Assembly: GCA_037783545.1 (NCBI GenBank) | Contig: JBBELK010000822.1 | Coordinates: forward strand, 310,001 to 374,000 | DNA length: 64,000 nt | Direction of reading: 5' to 3' | From: Henricia sp. BOLD:AAB3569 | Taxonomy: Eukaryota > Echinodermata > Asteroidea > Spinulosida > Echinasteridae | Shown: positions 46,211 to 57,704 of the stretch, one piece after another | Position numbering within the stretch: position 1 is the stretch's first letter | Layout of the letters: each line of letters begins with the position of its first letter | The notes under the pieces: model-generated | Told to the model about the DNA's origin: nothing | The model's database searches: none | Seen by the model: only the letters and a program-made list of their open reading frames with translations | Position numbers and translations under genes: made by a program

Positions 46211-46833
46211 AAATCATGACCATACATAAATTTCAAACACAAGGTTTTGTAAACAGAAGAGGCTATGCAATAATACATTGTAAATCTACATTCCGACACT
46301 GAATATATAAACACAGTAGTTAGCCATTGATTTATATGTAAATAATTGTTCCTTTTAAACCTGCACACAACCACACAGCACGTACTGCTTTATACATCTG
46401 CTCGCTCCGAAACGAGAACAGAGCTACACACTTAAAGGTTGTCGTCGTCCACTGGTTGTCACGGCAGCGCTGCAGCATGTTCCACATTAATGGCCCATGA
46501 TTACCGCTCAGCGACACTGCATGCAGTATTGATAGCAGCGAGAGATGTGTGTGTGTGGAATATTACACCTCAAACGGGGATCCCTGGGAGGATGTTACTG
46601 TAGAATTGGCTGGGGGATTTCCTTGAGTGTTGGTATAGCATTGCTAATAAACCTCTCGGCAAACGGTGATAAATACATGTATGTGAGATCATGTAGTTTT
46701 CATGCGGTGGTTGATGTATGGGGCCCAAGTGTAGGGCGGCAATTCTCTCTTGTGGATGTCTGTTATTGTGGTTTGGTCTGCACGTTCATGTTTCATAAAT
46801 ATATGCTTTCAGTGTTTTATATCATATGTATTT

Positions 46834-47286
46834 GGGTAATTCCCAAAATTAGTTGTCCAAAAGTGTGACATGCTTTTTAAGATTTTCAAGTGTTTTTAAT
46901 GATTGAAAGTGGTTTCTCAGTAGAAACTAATTATTTTTATTTGAACAAATGCCACTCAAATTTAACGTTTGTGTGTAGATATGGCACCAAGGTTAATGCA
47001 AACTCATTATAGTTTCTGAAGCCAATTTTCATTGGCGTGTAACCCGGGACACCAAACTCCTATTCAATACCATGGAAAAAATTATAAGCCTTTATGGTCT
47101 TTTGTTTTGAATATCTTTCAGGAATCAGAAAACAAAATATTGAAGAAAATGATGCTGCCCCCTATAATCACAGGCCACAGTCCATTACTGAGAATTTGTG
47201 GTCATAAGTGGTGATTTTTGAAGCAGAGAGTGTCATATGTAACTGAGACACCAAACATTTTGGACCCCTAATTTTGGGAATTACTC
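46834..47286. mobile_element. MITE with GGGTAATTCCCAAAATTAGT ends, copy 2
   Basis: Same ends and interior as 1997-2428, in the same orientation, with an extra piece near 47020-47060. Confidence 0.8.
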
Positions 47287-47803
47287 CTTTCCATAAAACC
47301 AGGAGCAAAAGTGTGACATTTTTATGCATAAATTTTGTAAAAATGTTCTTTTTCAAGTTAACAAAATTGTTTAAAGATATTTCTGTGCAATTTCTAAATA
47401 ATGTAGAATATTTAAAAGAATTTACAAACGGTTAAACATGTCTTGGTATCATATGAAAATATTCATGAGGGGGGACTTCAAGGCATTTTTAAAAAACTCT
47501 TGCGATTACATTTCAAGTATTTTTGACTAGTTTCTTTCTAGAAAAGGTAGTTGTGATATTACCCAGCTATAGAACCTGGACTTTATCGATTCAAATTACA
47601 TTATGAGCGAAATTTGTTACATTTTGAGCGAAAGTTTCAAAATGAATTATCGCACTAGTTTATTGAATCGTTCTTGTTATGTTTTGGGTAGTATCAACAT
47701 ATAGGTTGTGTTTGATTCATGAGGTAAAAATATTCTTTATATGCCGAGGGTGATCGATCTTTGAGGACCGGTAAAAAAATCAACTCTAGAAGTGTCAAGA
47801 CGT

Positions 47804-47965
47804 AAAGCGGGCCTCCCACTGTGCAATTTTTGCCTCAAATTTCCAACGATTAATTAGGCACTATTTTGTGAGATTACCAGAGACTGTCTATAGACTACAC
47901 ACAATTGTACCAAATCGTACCTAATCGTCAGAAATTCGTGGCAAAAATTGCACAGTGGGAGGCCA
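47804..47965. mobile_element. MITE with AAAGCGGGCCTCCCACTGTG ends, copy 2
   Basis: Same ends and the same central GATTACCAGAGACTGTC as the copy at 10733. The right tip is diverged (GGAGGCCAACTT). Confidence 0.8.
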
Positions 47966-47989
47966 ACTTCAAGTTAAGGGGGGACACTG

Positions 47990-48290
47990 TGTCCTGTTTT
48001 CATGGAATGACCCATTTCTATTTAGGAGCTTGTTGAGATTTTTACAAAAAATTGGATTTCATTCTAACCTAACAATCATAAAATACCGCTCCCCAAAAAA
48101 ACATCCATGGGAAGAAAACAGGAAATTTGCAATCAATTTCGATATGTGGAAGCAAAAAGGTCGCGGTGTAATCACTGCACTGCTTTATGGAACCGGATAA
48201 ATTAGTTTAATGCAAACCATTAGCGGTTTCAGAATGGTAATGAGGAAAATATGACAAATGATAAGGTATCAGAATCCCAAAAACTCTGGA
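47990..48290. repeat. Diverged AAAGGAGC-family body
   Basis: ATTCTAACCTAACAATCATA, AACATCCATGGGAAGAA, GTGTAATCACTGCACTGC, AACCGGATAAATTAG and CAGAATGGTAATGAGG follow the order of 6673-7013. The ends are replaced by neighbouring repeats. Confidence 0.6.
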
Positions 48291-48297
48291 TGCTAGG

Positions 48298-48595
48298 ATA
48301 TGGCGACAATTTGTGTGTAAAAAAGCTATATTAGGGCGACACGCTCTATTAGGGCGACTTTTTGGTGTCGCCCTAATATTTTTGAGTTTAAAAATCATTT
48401 ATTTAGGTCAAAAACCATTTTTTTTTTAATCGAGAACCATTTTTATTAGGTCTAGAACTGTCTCTCTTAGGTCTGTAACCATTTTTGGAAGCTTCGGGTA
48501 GAGAAATTTGGTGTCAATTTGAGTGATTCTTCCCAAAATTTCGGTGGTCCCCGGGGAAAGGCTTCCCCAATTGTCGCCCTATTGCTGCATCCAGA
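48298..48595. repeat. TTAGGGCGACA repeat family, copy 2
   Basis: TATTAGGGCGACAC, TTTTGGTGTCGCCCTAATA, AATCGAGAACCATTTTTATT, CATTTTTGGAAGCTTCGGG and AAATTTCGGTGGTCCC match 21225-21505. A TTAGGGCGAC / GTCGCCCTAA pair can form a hairpin. Confidence 0.65.
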
Positions 48596-48899
48596 GTTCT
48601 TACAATACCCATGGGAAAATGGGGGTTTCAAAAAATGTGATCTGGAATTGTACATGTGTGTAAAATGTGTACATCATTGTAATACAATGTATATGTTTAA
48701 AGATAAATGAAATTATTGCTTCCTTTTATCATAAAGAGATTCCATCTGGGATGCAATCATTGCATTGGACAGTAGGAACCACTAATCTATCTTCCATTTG
48801 AATACAGTTTTTATCAGTCAAACGCTTGATTAACATTTTGGGACATTGCAAAAATTGAACTTGTGATGTAATGGAACTGTAACCGATACCGGTACATGC

Positions 48900-49535
48900 A
48901 GCTCAGTATCCTGGGGAAGGATTAATCAAGAGCCAGACCAATTCCAGAGAGGAATCGGATTACCAGAGTTGGTGGATACAGGAGGCAAGGTTTAACCCAT
49001 CTCATGATGGAACATGCATGAGGGATTGTACATGTACATGTACGATATATCATTTGCAATTAACCAAAATTTTAAAAATGTAAAACCATGATAGAAAACA
49101 CGTCGTGGTCACGTGTAATTAATTCCGTCTGGACCTAGATGATCAGGTGACCTATCATTGTACGTTTTACGTGCCAAAGGACATTCTACAGGCCGAAATA
49201 AAATCCAAGTCCACACACATGGAGGAATAACCACGATAGAGTGTTAACAGTGGCTTGGATAATTTTTCTTTTTTTTACAAAAAAATAGTCCAGTTTGTGG
49301 CTTTAGTCGCATTTTTGTGTCTCACTATCCCAGACCTATCAGTTGTTACCCTTAGTGTGGACAGACCAATTTCTTTCTAAACAAAACACAGTGATCATAA
49401 TGGAACCTGAGAAACCTGAATATGGCTGATGGGTATCAAGTTGCCTCATGGTTTTGATTAGCATGAGTAGAGTTGGACCAAGAGGCAAGGTTTAACCCAT
49501 CTTCCTGATGAAACATGCACGGGGCAAGCTGTGGG
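48900..49535. repeat. GAGGCAAGGTTTAACCCATC occurring twice
   Basis: 48981-49020 and 49480-49520 share AGGCAAGGTTTAACCCATCT followed by TGATG(G/A)AACATGCA. These are about 40-base direct repeats 500 bases apart; nature unknown. Confidence 0.45.
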
Positions 49536-49596
49536 CACTGGAACTGGACCTCATAGGCAGGATTTGTATTGATGCAGCATACGGTAGCTACATGTA

Positions 49597-49665
49597 AAGG
49601 CCCGTTGTACCATATGCAAGAAAAACCCAATACTCGGTGTGTTGATAGCAATGGTAACAGACACC
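49597..49665. repeat. Fragment resembling the TTAAAGCCC...GATAGCAATGG family
   Basis: AAAGGCCCGTTGTACCATATG and GTTGATAGCAATGGTAACAG resemble 11814-11910. Too short to delimit. Confidence 0.4.
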
Positions 49666-49945
49666 ATGAACGAAGAAGTGGCTGCTACTGTGTGGCGAAA
49701 ACACGCCCCAGTAGGGGGCCTACATGCAGGGGCTGGTCCAGAAAATTTTGAAATTTAGGATTCGATTTTGGTGACTCGACTACAACACTGCTTAAATTTC
49801 AAAATGTCCCGGATCCCCCTAGCAGGTCGTGTTTTTCGGCACGTACATACAGTAGGAGCCACAACCCCAACCTCAACCAAAAGCCAAATTCTCCCCTGGT
49901 AATTGCCATTGTTCTGGAAAGTCATAAAAGGTTACGCCTATTAGT

Positions 49946-50088
49946 TTTAACACCTACATGTAGGGTGTTTAAAATAATGCATTTATTCCAAGTGTGGAAA
50001 CACCTGGTGTTAAATTTTAACACGAGGCTCGGTATCTATATAAGACAACACCACTGGTGTTAATTTAACACCACAGTTTTTGCAGTGT
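49946..50088. repeat. AACACC-rich MITE-like repeat
   Basis: TTTTAACACC, GGTGTTTAAA, AACACCTGGTGTTAAATTTT and ACACCACTGGTGTTAATTTA alternate on both strands. A shorter related stretch lies at 8045-8115. Confidence 0.5.
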
Positions 50089-50415
50089 ATTGAAATTATA
50101 CAATTGACCTTTGCAATACGGTGTATTTTCTAGGCTCACATCTGATTGAACCAAGAAAAATAAGTTTTAATAAATCAAATAATTTCCAGTATTAACCCAA
50201 TCTGAAATTCATTCCAATTCTTTACTAATACCCAAAACGTGACTGTATGCGTACTTGTCATTTTTTGAGAATATCAACAGTTAAAGTGTCAGGACATACA
50301 TGTGGAAACACTGTCTTGTTTTCATAGAAAAAGTAACCCATGTTATTGAAGATTTAAGACTTGAAGTTGAATTGGGACTTGACAGGAAGGAAGATTTAGG
50401 GAAGACGCACAAATC

Positions 50416-50528
50416 TAACTGCCGGTACCGACAGTTAGTGGTACCGCCTGCATGAAGAAACCACCTTCGTGCAGGCGGTATACCGCTAAAACAAAACAGC
50501 CGGTACCATTGTCGGTACCGGCTGTTAA
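50416..50528. mobile_element. Small MITE with TAACTGCCGGTACCGACA ends
   Basis: TGCCGGTACCGACAGTTA and TTGTCGGTACCGGCTGTTA are inverted ends. An inner hairpin (GGTACCGCCTGCATGAAG / CTTCGTGCAGGCGGTATACC) fills the space between. Confidence 0.68.
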
Positions 50529-50540
50529 ATTGGGGTGTGG

Positions 50541-50790
50541 GGTGTTATGGCCGAGCGGTCTAGTGTGTCGAACTCAAGTTCCTGTGCTAGTACTAGAATG
50601 TGGGTTTGATTCCAGGCCGTGACAGGTTGTGGCACCTGTGCTCTTGAGCAAGGCACTCACTTCGGAAGGGATGTAAAGCCGTTGGTCCAGTGTGTTAGAT
50701 AACAGTAACGCACTTTAAAGATCCCAGAGCATTCTGTCGTGAAGAGCAAGGGGAGGGATTCCCCGGTGTCTCTGGCCGTTTCTAATTCAA
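50541..50790 (+). mobile_element. SINE family A with the best preserved tRNA-Leu head
   Basis: GGTGTTATGGCCGAGCGGTC is the A box, AACTCAAGTTC an anticodon loop as in tRNA-Leu(CAA), and GTGGGTTTGATTCCA the B box. The body follows up to CTGGCCGTTTCTAATTC; the tail is missing. Confidence 0.82.
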
Positions 50791-50944
50791 CTTAGAAGTT
50801 GATACCGGTAGTTGATATTTGAATATCTATGTTAATTGATCCCATTCCTGTAATTGGTGGTCCTTCCGCTGTTGGATGTGGTGAATAAATAAATAAATAA
50901 AAATTTGTGTGTCTTTCCCTAATAATCAGCTACATCATTTTTTC

Positions 50945-51175
50945 TGTTAGGCTTCCCAAAAAAAGAAACTGTGGTGACACGGCTTTTTTTTTTAAATTTT
51001 TTTTCCTTCAGTGGATTCCAAGCAATAAAGTCAAGTTGACATGAAGTAAACGGGCATGAAGCCAACAGGCATGTTTTTAATCGAAACACTAAAAAAAAAC
51101 TATAAAAAAAAACCTTTGACACGCAGGGTTGGAAGTGACGCGCGCTAATGCTAAGCATTATACGTGTAGTTCTTT
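50945..51175 (+). repeat. Repeat with GGCATGTTTTTAATCGAAAC, copy 1
   Basis: GCCAACAGGCATGTTTTTAA, CGAAACACT(A)n and GGGTTGGAAGTGACGCGCGC match 54095-54275 in inverted order. Confidence 0.62.
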
Positions 51176-51186
51176 TTTTTTTGGCC

Positions 51187-51759
51187 TTAAAGGGCCTGTG
51201 ACATGCTAAACAACTTTGTGCCTAAGCTTTGCTTCATAATGACGGATTACTTGTTCAGCAAGACATACTATTGTTCGTTTGGATGTAAAATCAATAAAAG
51301 GTGGCCTTTTTCAACTTTGAATATTTCATTGCAATAAATCACAGACAGAGGGTGCTGTTTTGAGTGCATCACATAAGACAGAAGGGAAAAGTTAAGAAAA
51401 AACATAAGACTTCAAGTTGGACTTGTGGCAAATTGCTGCAGTTTTTACCCCCAGTTTTGTCATGGCTTACAGCAGGCAACATGTAAAACAAACTCAAACA
51501 GCTATTACAAAAGTTTCAGGAAAATTGAGAAAAAAGTGGAATCTTTTGTGCACAGTTGAATGTGATTTTCCTGTGTTTGCCTCTTGACATCGTGACCTTG
51601 GTCATGAATACGTATATTTGCATTAGCATAAAAACTAAAAACCTTTGTTTTAACCCCCAAAGCAAGCTCCAAACAGGATTTTTATGACTTTAACCATGGA
51701 GGAAGGCTTTTTAAAGCATAGATTTCATTGATAACAATCCTAAATAAGGGGCCCTTTAA
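51187..51759. mobile_element. TTAA-type MITE with AAAGGGCC ends, copy 2
   Basis: Same ends and the same internal landmarks (CTTTGTGCCTAAGCTTTGCT, AAACCTTTGTTTTAACCCCC) as the copy at 22317, same orientation, with several small deletions. Confidence 0.82.
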
Positions 51760-52385
51760 TGGAGCACTGTGGAATTGGTTCCCTGCAAAAGGCAATTTCC
51801 AGTGCGAAGTACATGCATGGACTAATTGTTCTCATGTCAATGTAGAAAATATGGCCGTCTCCAAAAGATAATTATAAGGATATTACGACTTGTATAGCCT
51901 TGTTCCTGTAGCTCATAAAAAGTACATTTCACGGGTCATATAATCATATCACAGGCGTATGGAAATTGTTAGCTCTGTATATCCCTGGGTTTATTGATTT
52001 TAATCCCATTGCCTCTTACTGCAACCAATGGTATGACCAGTCGTGTGTGAAATTCATTCAAGGAACACATAAAAATTAATATCCACACACAATTTGAAAT
52101 GCCAACTGCTGTGAACGTACTACTGCACGTACTATGCTGCTACTACATGAGTATTATTCTAGCAACGTGTACATGCAAGTAAATAAAATTGTTTGCCTAG
52201 GTGAAATTTTATAAATTATTTAGTTTCAGTTTAAATAACGAATTTAAAAGTCTATGAAATAAATTGAATTAAAATTGATAATTTATTTAATTTACAAAAT
52301 TAATAAGTTTCCAAATTAGAGATTATAGTCAAAAACTCCACCATTGGGATATTATGGTTGAAAAAGGTACCACTTCAGATTTACA

Positions 52386-52526
52386 TTAAAAGCACAGGCT
52401 CGTCAGCAATGCGCGCGCGCCAAATTCGTGCCACGAAATACGCAGCTCCATAGCAAAGGCATGGAGCTGCGTATTTCGTGGCACGAATTTGGCGCGCGCG
52501 CATTGCTGACGAGCCTGTGCCTTTAA
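52386..52526. mobile_element. Palindromic TTAA element, copy 2 (near-perfect hairpin)
   Basis: TTAA at 52386-52389 and 52523-52526. Two complementary arms of about 60 bases surround a loop of about 9 bases (AGCAAAGGC), with no mismatch seen except at the very tip. No coding capacity. Confidence 0.88.
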
Positions 52527-52549
52527 CTCACGTAGCCTTATTCACATTT

Positions 52550-52983
52550 TTAAAGGCAGTATACATCATTGGTAATCTCGAAAATCAGAAATGTTCACAG
52601 ATTTACGCCTAACTTACACAATATAAACATGATGACCGTAGAAAACTTCCCCTGAAATTGTTTTGTCTGAAGTGCTATAGTCTTTGAAAAATGAGTTAAA
52701 CAATTAGTCACAAATTTAATTCCCCCAAAACTATTTCGCCCCAAACCACTTCGCCCGAGTGCCATTTCGCCCTAAATTATTTCGTCCAAACAATACATCA
52801 CCCAAATGCCACTTCGCCCCAAAACCACTTCGTGCACAGGCCGTGGTTCAGGGCGAAATGGTTTAGGGCCTTTTTTGACTGTTTTCTCAAAAGTTAGACG
52901 AAGTACGGAGCTGGTTTTTGCTCAGGTTGATTTTAATCATGCATATCTTCGATCACACAAGGGGATAAAACTATTTGTATTTT
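52550..52983 (+). mobile_element. TTAA-type MITE with TTCGCCC motifs, copy 2, cut at the right by a SINE tail
   Basis: It starts with TTAAAGGCAGTATACATC and matches 242-720. The match stops at GGGATAAAACTATTTGTA, where an inverted poly-A tail of SINE family B begins (52984). Confidence 0.78.
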
Positions 52984-53090
52984 TTTTTTTTAGGGGTAAG
53001 GACCGCCGGGATGAATTTGGACAAATGTCCATGAGTTTTGGAAATCTGCATGCAGTAAAAAACAACTTGACATTTGTCCACATTTGTAAT
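52984..53090 (-). mobile_element. SINE family B, tail with poly-A, inserted in a TTAA MITE
   Basis: A T run, then GGTAAGGACCGCCGGGATGA, ACAAATGTCCATGAG and AACAACTTGACATTTGTC are the family B tail in reverse. Confidence 0.68.
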
Positions 53091-53839
53091 GTTTTAAAAT
53101 TGTAAAAAGGAAGTCGTAATGACACTGTCTTTATCCACTGTCATTAGAATGACTAGACTACGACCTCTGTTAGTGCATATCTAGTGCCCAACTGCACATA
53201 TCAGCTTGCGAAAACCACTGACAAATTCCTTGAATATTGTAATGTCTGCATCATTAACAGTCGTTAGTACTTCCTGGAATTGCTACAATAATGGGAACAG
53301 GCCGTATTCCTAAATGCGTAAGGGCGCTATCAAGTGGCCCGCGTCCATCGCGCGTTATGTTCGAACACAAAATGTGCTACGTGCGCACGCCTTCCAAATG
53401 TTTACTTTTAATGGAAATAATTATCAACATGCCCGAGCTCCGCATACGCGACTTTTCCCCAACGTACAGACGTAATGATTCCCCTCATTTTCCACTGTCT
53501 GCTATGGCCATTTCCCCCTAAATTACCTACATGTAGTTTGAGCACCCTCACGTGTTCAGGAATACAGGCCATTGATTCTTCCGGTACATTGTACATGTAT
53601 TTGCCCATGTCTACGCCTACCGGTACATGTACATGTAGGCTACATAAATACGCTAAAACAAGGCACAGTTGTCTTTATTACTCAGTCATGTAAAAAGTGA
53701 TCAACTTGCATATTGATGATACCAAAAGGAAGTTTAGACTCTAGCACATATTATGATGCCGAATTTATGTGCCTGAAATTGGCAATTTTTGTACCGGTAA
53801 CCGTTGCATTTTTGTGGGACAGTGAATGGATATATTGCC

Positions 53840-54062
53840 TCTCTCCACCCAGGAGGAAATGGGTACCTGTGAGGGTAGAGAAAGCTAATGTGTTTGATTA
53901 GTCCCTGTGCGCATAAGCAGCACGGGACTGCATACTCCCCAGGGAGCTGAGAAGGAATGATATTACTGAGCCCAATGACCAGGGGTAATAATGCAGAAAG
54001 CGCATAATTGAGAGATCCGTCGGATCTGTAATGCGCTATATAAGAACTGTCTATTATTATAC
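53840..54062 (+). mobile_element. SINE-like element ending GCGCTATATAAGAAC...(ATT)n
   Basis: CTCTCCACCCAGGAGGAAAT, GGGTACCTGTGAGGG, then TAATGCGCTATATAAGAACT and GTCTATTATTATAC at the end. This tail is common in SINEs of marine invertebrates. No clear A or B box, so the 5' end is probably missing. The 131-residue minus-strand frame here is a by-product. Confidence 0.6.
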
Positions 54063-54094
54063 CGATACATGTAAGGCAAAAAATAAAAATAAAA

Positions 54095-54275
54095 ACTCTG
54101 TTTAGCGTTAGCGCGTGCGTCACTTTCAACCCTGCGCGTCAGAGCTTTTTTTTAGTGTTTCGATTAAAAACATGCCTGTTGGCTTCATGTCAATTTGACT
54201 TTTTTGCTTGGAATGCACTTACCAAAAAAAGCGAAAAAAAAAAGCTGCATCACCGCGTCATTTTGGGAGACTTCA
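54095..54275 (-). repeat. Repeat with GGCATGTTTTTAATCGAAAC, copy 2
   Basis: GCGTCACTTTCAACCCTGCG, TAGTGTTTCGATTAAAAAC and CATGCCTGTTGGCTTCATG are the complement of copy 1. Confidence 0.62.
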
Positions 54276-55643
54276 ACTTAGGCTAATGTAGCTTTAACAA
54301 CTTATTTTGTACTCACAATTTGATTGACTCCAATACTGATACCCCTAAGTATTAAGTCATAATAATTAATTGGATCCTGTTAGAAGAATAAGCCAGAAAA
54401 ACAGTACGTAATCAACGAAAGAAAAAGCCATCAATTTCCCCGAAATAAAATCAAAATTGTCTGCACCCTTTAGTCCGTCCGTCAGCACGCGATGCACTCA
54501 ATTAAGTTTCCAGTCCGTAGCCATCTTGCACAAGGGTTAGGTTACGTGGATTGTCGGGGAATAAACGAACGCAATCAGGCCGGCAGCGTTGGCGGTACTC
54601 ATTTGGCAGAATCCCTCGGTAATCTGAGCCCAATATTAGCTGTCCGATGGTGCACGTTGGGTATATAGGGAATGCCTTGTAGTAGTATGCATACACGGTC
54701 AACACAAAATCAATTTTCTTTTATTCTTAAAGAATGTTTTTTTTGTGCCGTATGGATGTAATCAATACTAATGCCTTTTCTGTGTACATGTTTTTTGGGC
54801 ACGATTTACACCTAAATTAAAGAAATCAGTAAACTAAAAAAGTACATGCATATCTATCAATTTATTAAAGTTATGTTTATTTATACAGCTACGTACTTTA
54901 ATTTTATTGTGGATATACATTTTGCTGATATGTGCACTTTTTCGTCTAGTAACTACTGGTAAAAGAAGAAAGAAAATTGGAACTACTAGGCCTACAAGGT
55001 GAATTAAAAATAATAAAAAAAAAAAAACCATCCATACATAAGTATATAATGTCAAAGAAACAATCAAAATACATAAAGAAATTATTTCCATTTGCTGAAG
55101 TAAATGACTTGATTAAATGTACATGTGTGTATTTTCAAGATTTGTTTTATTAACAACCCCTTCGTGTCCGTGTATCCGTATTGCTAATGATGTACATGAG
55201 CATATTAAAATGCTATAATTATAATTAACAAAAAAATGAAGTTGAGACTACAGTACAGGTACAATGTATGTTAAAAACACCAACCTTCCATACATGATGA
55301 CAGTTTTTTCATTTTTTTTGTACATGTATGTAAAATACAATTGATATGCATGCCATTTGGTAATTAGAAGTGGTGCCATTATTTTCATGAAATATTTGTA
55401 AATGGCATCCAAGACAAATTGACAGAATTTGACAGAATGGTTAGTTGTCATTGAGCATGTACATGTAGCAGTATAATAAATTCCATAAAATTATTTCTGT
55501 GAATGTTTGAAATTCAACACCAATTTCCTGTTTTAAATATACTCTATTATAATTTGTGCATGCATGTATGGAGGTTTTGAAAAATAACACTAATATATGC
55601 CTTTCCTTTCCCCCTCCCTCCCCCTCTCTCCCCCTCTCTGCAG
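54276..55643. other. No gene seen; sequence upstream of the neurexin acceptor
   Basis: AT-rich, with A and T runs. It ends in a long polypyrimidine tract (55600-55640) feeding the acceptor at 55643. It may be intron or promoter-proximal DNA. Confidence 0.4.
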
Positions 55644-56547
55644 GATCAATCAGTTGTCTGCGGCTGACCCGCTACGAGATTATAGTCTATGTGCAGTGCC
55701 GTCCGTGGCAATAGCAGGCCTCAGTTTCCAACGCACGCCCTGCACGCAGAAGATTATTGGCACACGGTTATATATTCAGCCCACTCCTCAGTCGAGCTCT
55801 GCACAGCACACACGTAGGCGAGCAGAGGTCTTCATTGCAGGGCTGGATGTTGATGTATAGCGAATTCATCTTGGTGTCCTTGTGCGTTAAATGCGGGGAG
55901 GACAGGACGGTCTGTAACTGTGTTTGCATTCATCAGTGTCAAGGCTGTGGAAAGGATGGTCGAGGCACGGTAAACTGGGCTGTGATTTAACAGACGTACA
56001 TACCACAGTTTGTCTCTCGAGGGGTTTGTGTCAATTTTGGACTGTACGAAGAGCATGATTTCGGGAGTTCAAATAAAAACTGCTTTGTGCATTTGCTGAA
56101 GGTTAGTAATATGCAGTGTATGCAGTGTACAGCAGGCCATGTTTTTGAGCTTCATAATTATCAGCAGTTTGAGTGAGTTGATTTACTGTTGGAGTGGAAT
56201 TGTTTTGACAAAAACGAACCTTGTACGTGCACGGTTGTGGTTCGGATGTTTACTTCATAGTTTAACATCATGATGAGGTGGGTAATTAGTAAAGAAACCA
56301 GCTTTACATAGGAAGCTGTTAGCAGGAAACCCTACATATATTGAATGCACGTATCGCAGTATGCCCGATGTCTGAGTAAACGGGGTATAGCCTCGGGGTG
56401 CGTGCATCTTGGTTCGATGGGATAATGCGCTGTGGGAAAATTTACAGAGAGAAGCCGGTTCCAAAATAACGTGGCAGATCGGTGTTTATATCAACTAACA
56501 TTGGATTGACGTTTTCTTGATTGGACTGAAACTGTGGGGAAAAAAAC
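55644..56547 (+). other. Probable 5' UTR of the neurexin exon, opening at a strong splice acceptor
   Basis: A long C/T tract ends in ctctctgcag at 55643, a textbook 3' splice site. From there no other exon boundary is needed to reach the neurexin ATG at 56548, so a 904-base untranslated leader joined to the first coding exon is the simplest reading. A weaker alternative is an internal intron from a donor near 56100 (gaag|gttagt) to an acceptor near 56133 (acagcag). Short upstream ATGs occur in the leader. Whether transcription starts upstream of the window's acceptor or within this stretch cannot be told from sequence. Confidence 0.45.
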
Positions 56548-57280
56548 ATGGCAGGTTACTTCAAAAACAGCAGACTTTTTCTTGGATGTTTGTGTTTGTT
56601 TGCGCTTGTTGCGATTACGGGTGCTTTGCGCTACGAGGGCACGGTCGACACGTACACACAATACGAGAGGTGGAACACGTCAGTAAACGGAACTCTCCGA
56701 TTCCAGTTCAAGACCACACAAGCCGACGCTCTCTTAGCGTATGCCGACGACATGAAACAAGTCGATTACATGGAAATTTCGATGGAAGACGGGAGTCTAC
56801 TTCTCAGTATGCGAATCAATAATAAGGCCAGGACTCTGACCGTGGGCGAAAACTTGGACGATGGCGATTGGCATACAGTAGAGGTCATCCGCAACAATCC
56901 GAGACGGTTTACATTTAAGGTGGATGGCGACGAACGATCGGGAACCGTGGATGGCGAAATCATTGAGCTACCAACCCAGACGGATTTTTTCTTCGGGGGT
57001 ATTCCGCAGCAGGTTCGACGCTCACACCTTGCACAGCCCGAAGCTCTGGGTCGGACGCACATGAGGGGCCACATACGCAACATTGCGTACTTGGTGCAAG
57101 CGCGGCCTAATCGCTGGCGCCGACCGGAGCAACTGGCATCAGATAACGTCCATGAGGATCCGTCGGATCTCTGCAGTAGCAATGACCCATGCAGGAACGG
57201 TGGGTTGTGTGTTAGCGAGGAGAAGAGCTCCCAGTGTCAATGCGACGGGACGGGCTTTGTTGGGGAACTGTGCGAGGAAG
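56548..57280 (+). CDS. NRXN: Alpha-neurexin, first coding exon (signal peptide, LNS1, EGF-A)
   Basis: Neurexins are presynaptic, single-pass cell-adhesion receptors built from LNS (laminin G-like) and EGF domains. This exon encodes residues 1-244 plus the first base of codon 245. Residues 1-26 form a signal peptide with a hydrophobic core (LFLGCLCLFALVAITGA), followed by the mature start LRYEG. Residues 27 to about 190 are LNS1, with the family-like stretches FQFKT, DYMEISMEDG, DGDWHTVEV and FFFGGIPQQ. Sequons lie at N43 and N47. Residues 209-242 are a complete EGF repeat with Cys at 209, 215, 221, 230, 232 and 242. The ATG follows a cytosine-free purine run (gggaaaaaaac) and is the first one in frame with the signal peptide. 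The exon ends at a strong donor, AG|GTAAGT, giving a phase-1 intron; the frame stops 14 bases into the intron. The remaining exons lie beyond the window. The long isoform (alpha) is inferred from LNS1-EGF at the N terminus. Another LNS-EGF adhesion protein is possible but less likely. Confidence 0.88.
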
Positions 57281-57286
57281 GTAAGT
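57281..57286 (+). other. Splice donor of neurexin coding exon 1
   Basis: The junction reads gaggaag|gtaagt, a full match to the metazoan U1 consensus. It interrupts codon 245 after its first base (phase 1), just after the sixth cysteine of EGF-A. Everything from here to the window end is taken as intron. Confidence 0.85.
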
Positions 57287-57466
57287 TGGATTAAAAATGC
57301 TTATTTGTGAACAAACCCTTGTGCATTGAGATTTGTTCACTCCAAGTACAGCCACTGTTTCATTAAGAAAATAAAAAAGATCAATGTTCCCCCAACCCCT
57401 ACGCATAAAGGGATCGTAAGTGCTAATGGGTTGCAGTCTATAAAGCATTTGTTTTTGATCGCATAT

Positions 57467-57704
57467 TCTTTCTGGTACTGAATGATTCCGCAATAGTGCC
57501 CATGGCAAACCTGAAGAAACTTGTGAAGAAAAGATGAAGAAATGCTCAGTTTTAGATGTGGGAAAAAAACCCCTGCACATGTGTATGAGGGAAGCCCACG
57601 GAATCAAGTAGGGAACCGAGAACCTGATCCACATAATGACCCGGATGGGATTCGAACCAGGGCGATAGAGGTGGAAGGTGAGGAAAGTACCACTGCGCCA
57701 ACAT
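57467..57704 (-). mobile_element. SINE family C, inverted, 187 bases inside the neurexin intron
   Basis: TTCTTTCTGGTACTGAATG (tail), AACCTGAAGAAACTTGTG, GACCCGGATGGGATTCGAACC (B box complement) and GTACCACTGCGCCAAC (A box complement) follow the reverse order of 45423-45680. Confidence 0.78.

Noticed and set aside
53734-54129. 131-residue minus-strand frame with hydrophobic start
   Set aside because: It crosses a SINE-like element and part of another repeat; no protein family match and no splice support.
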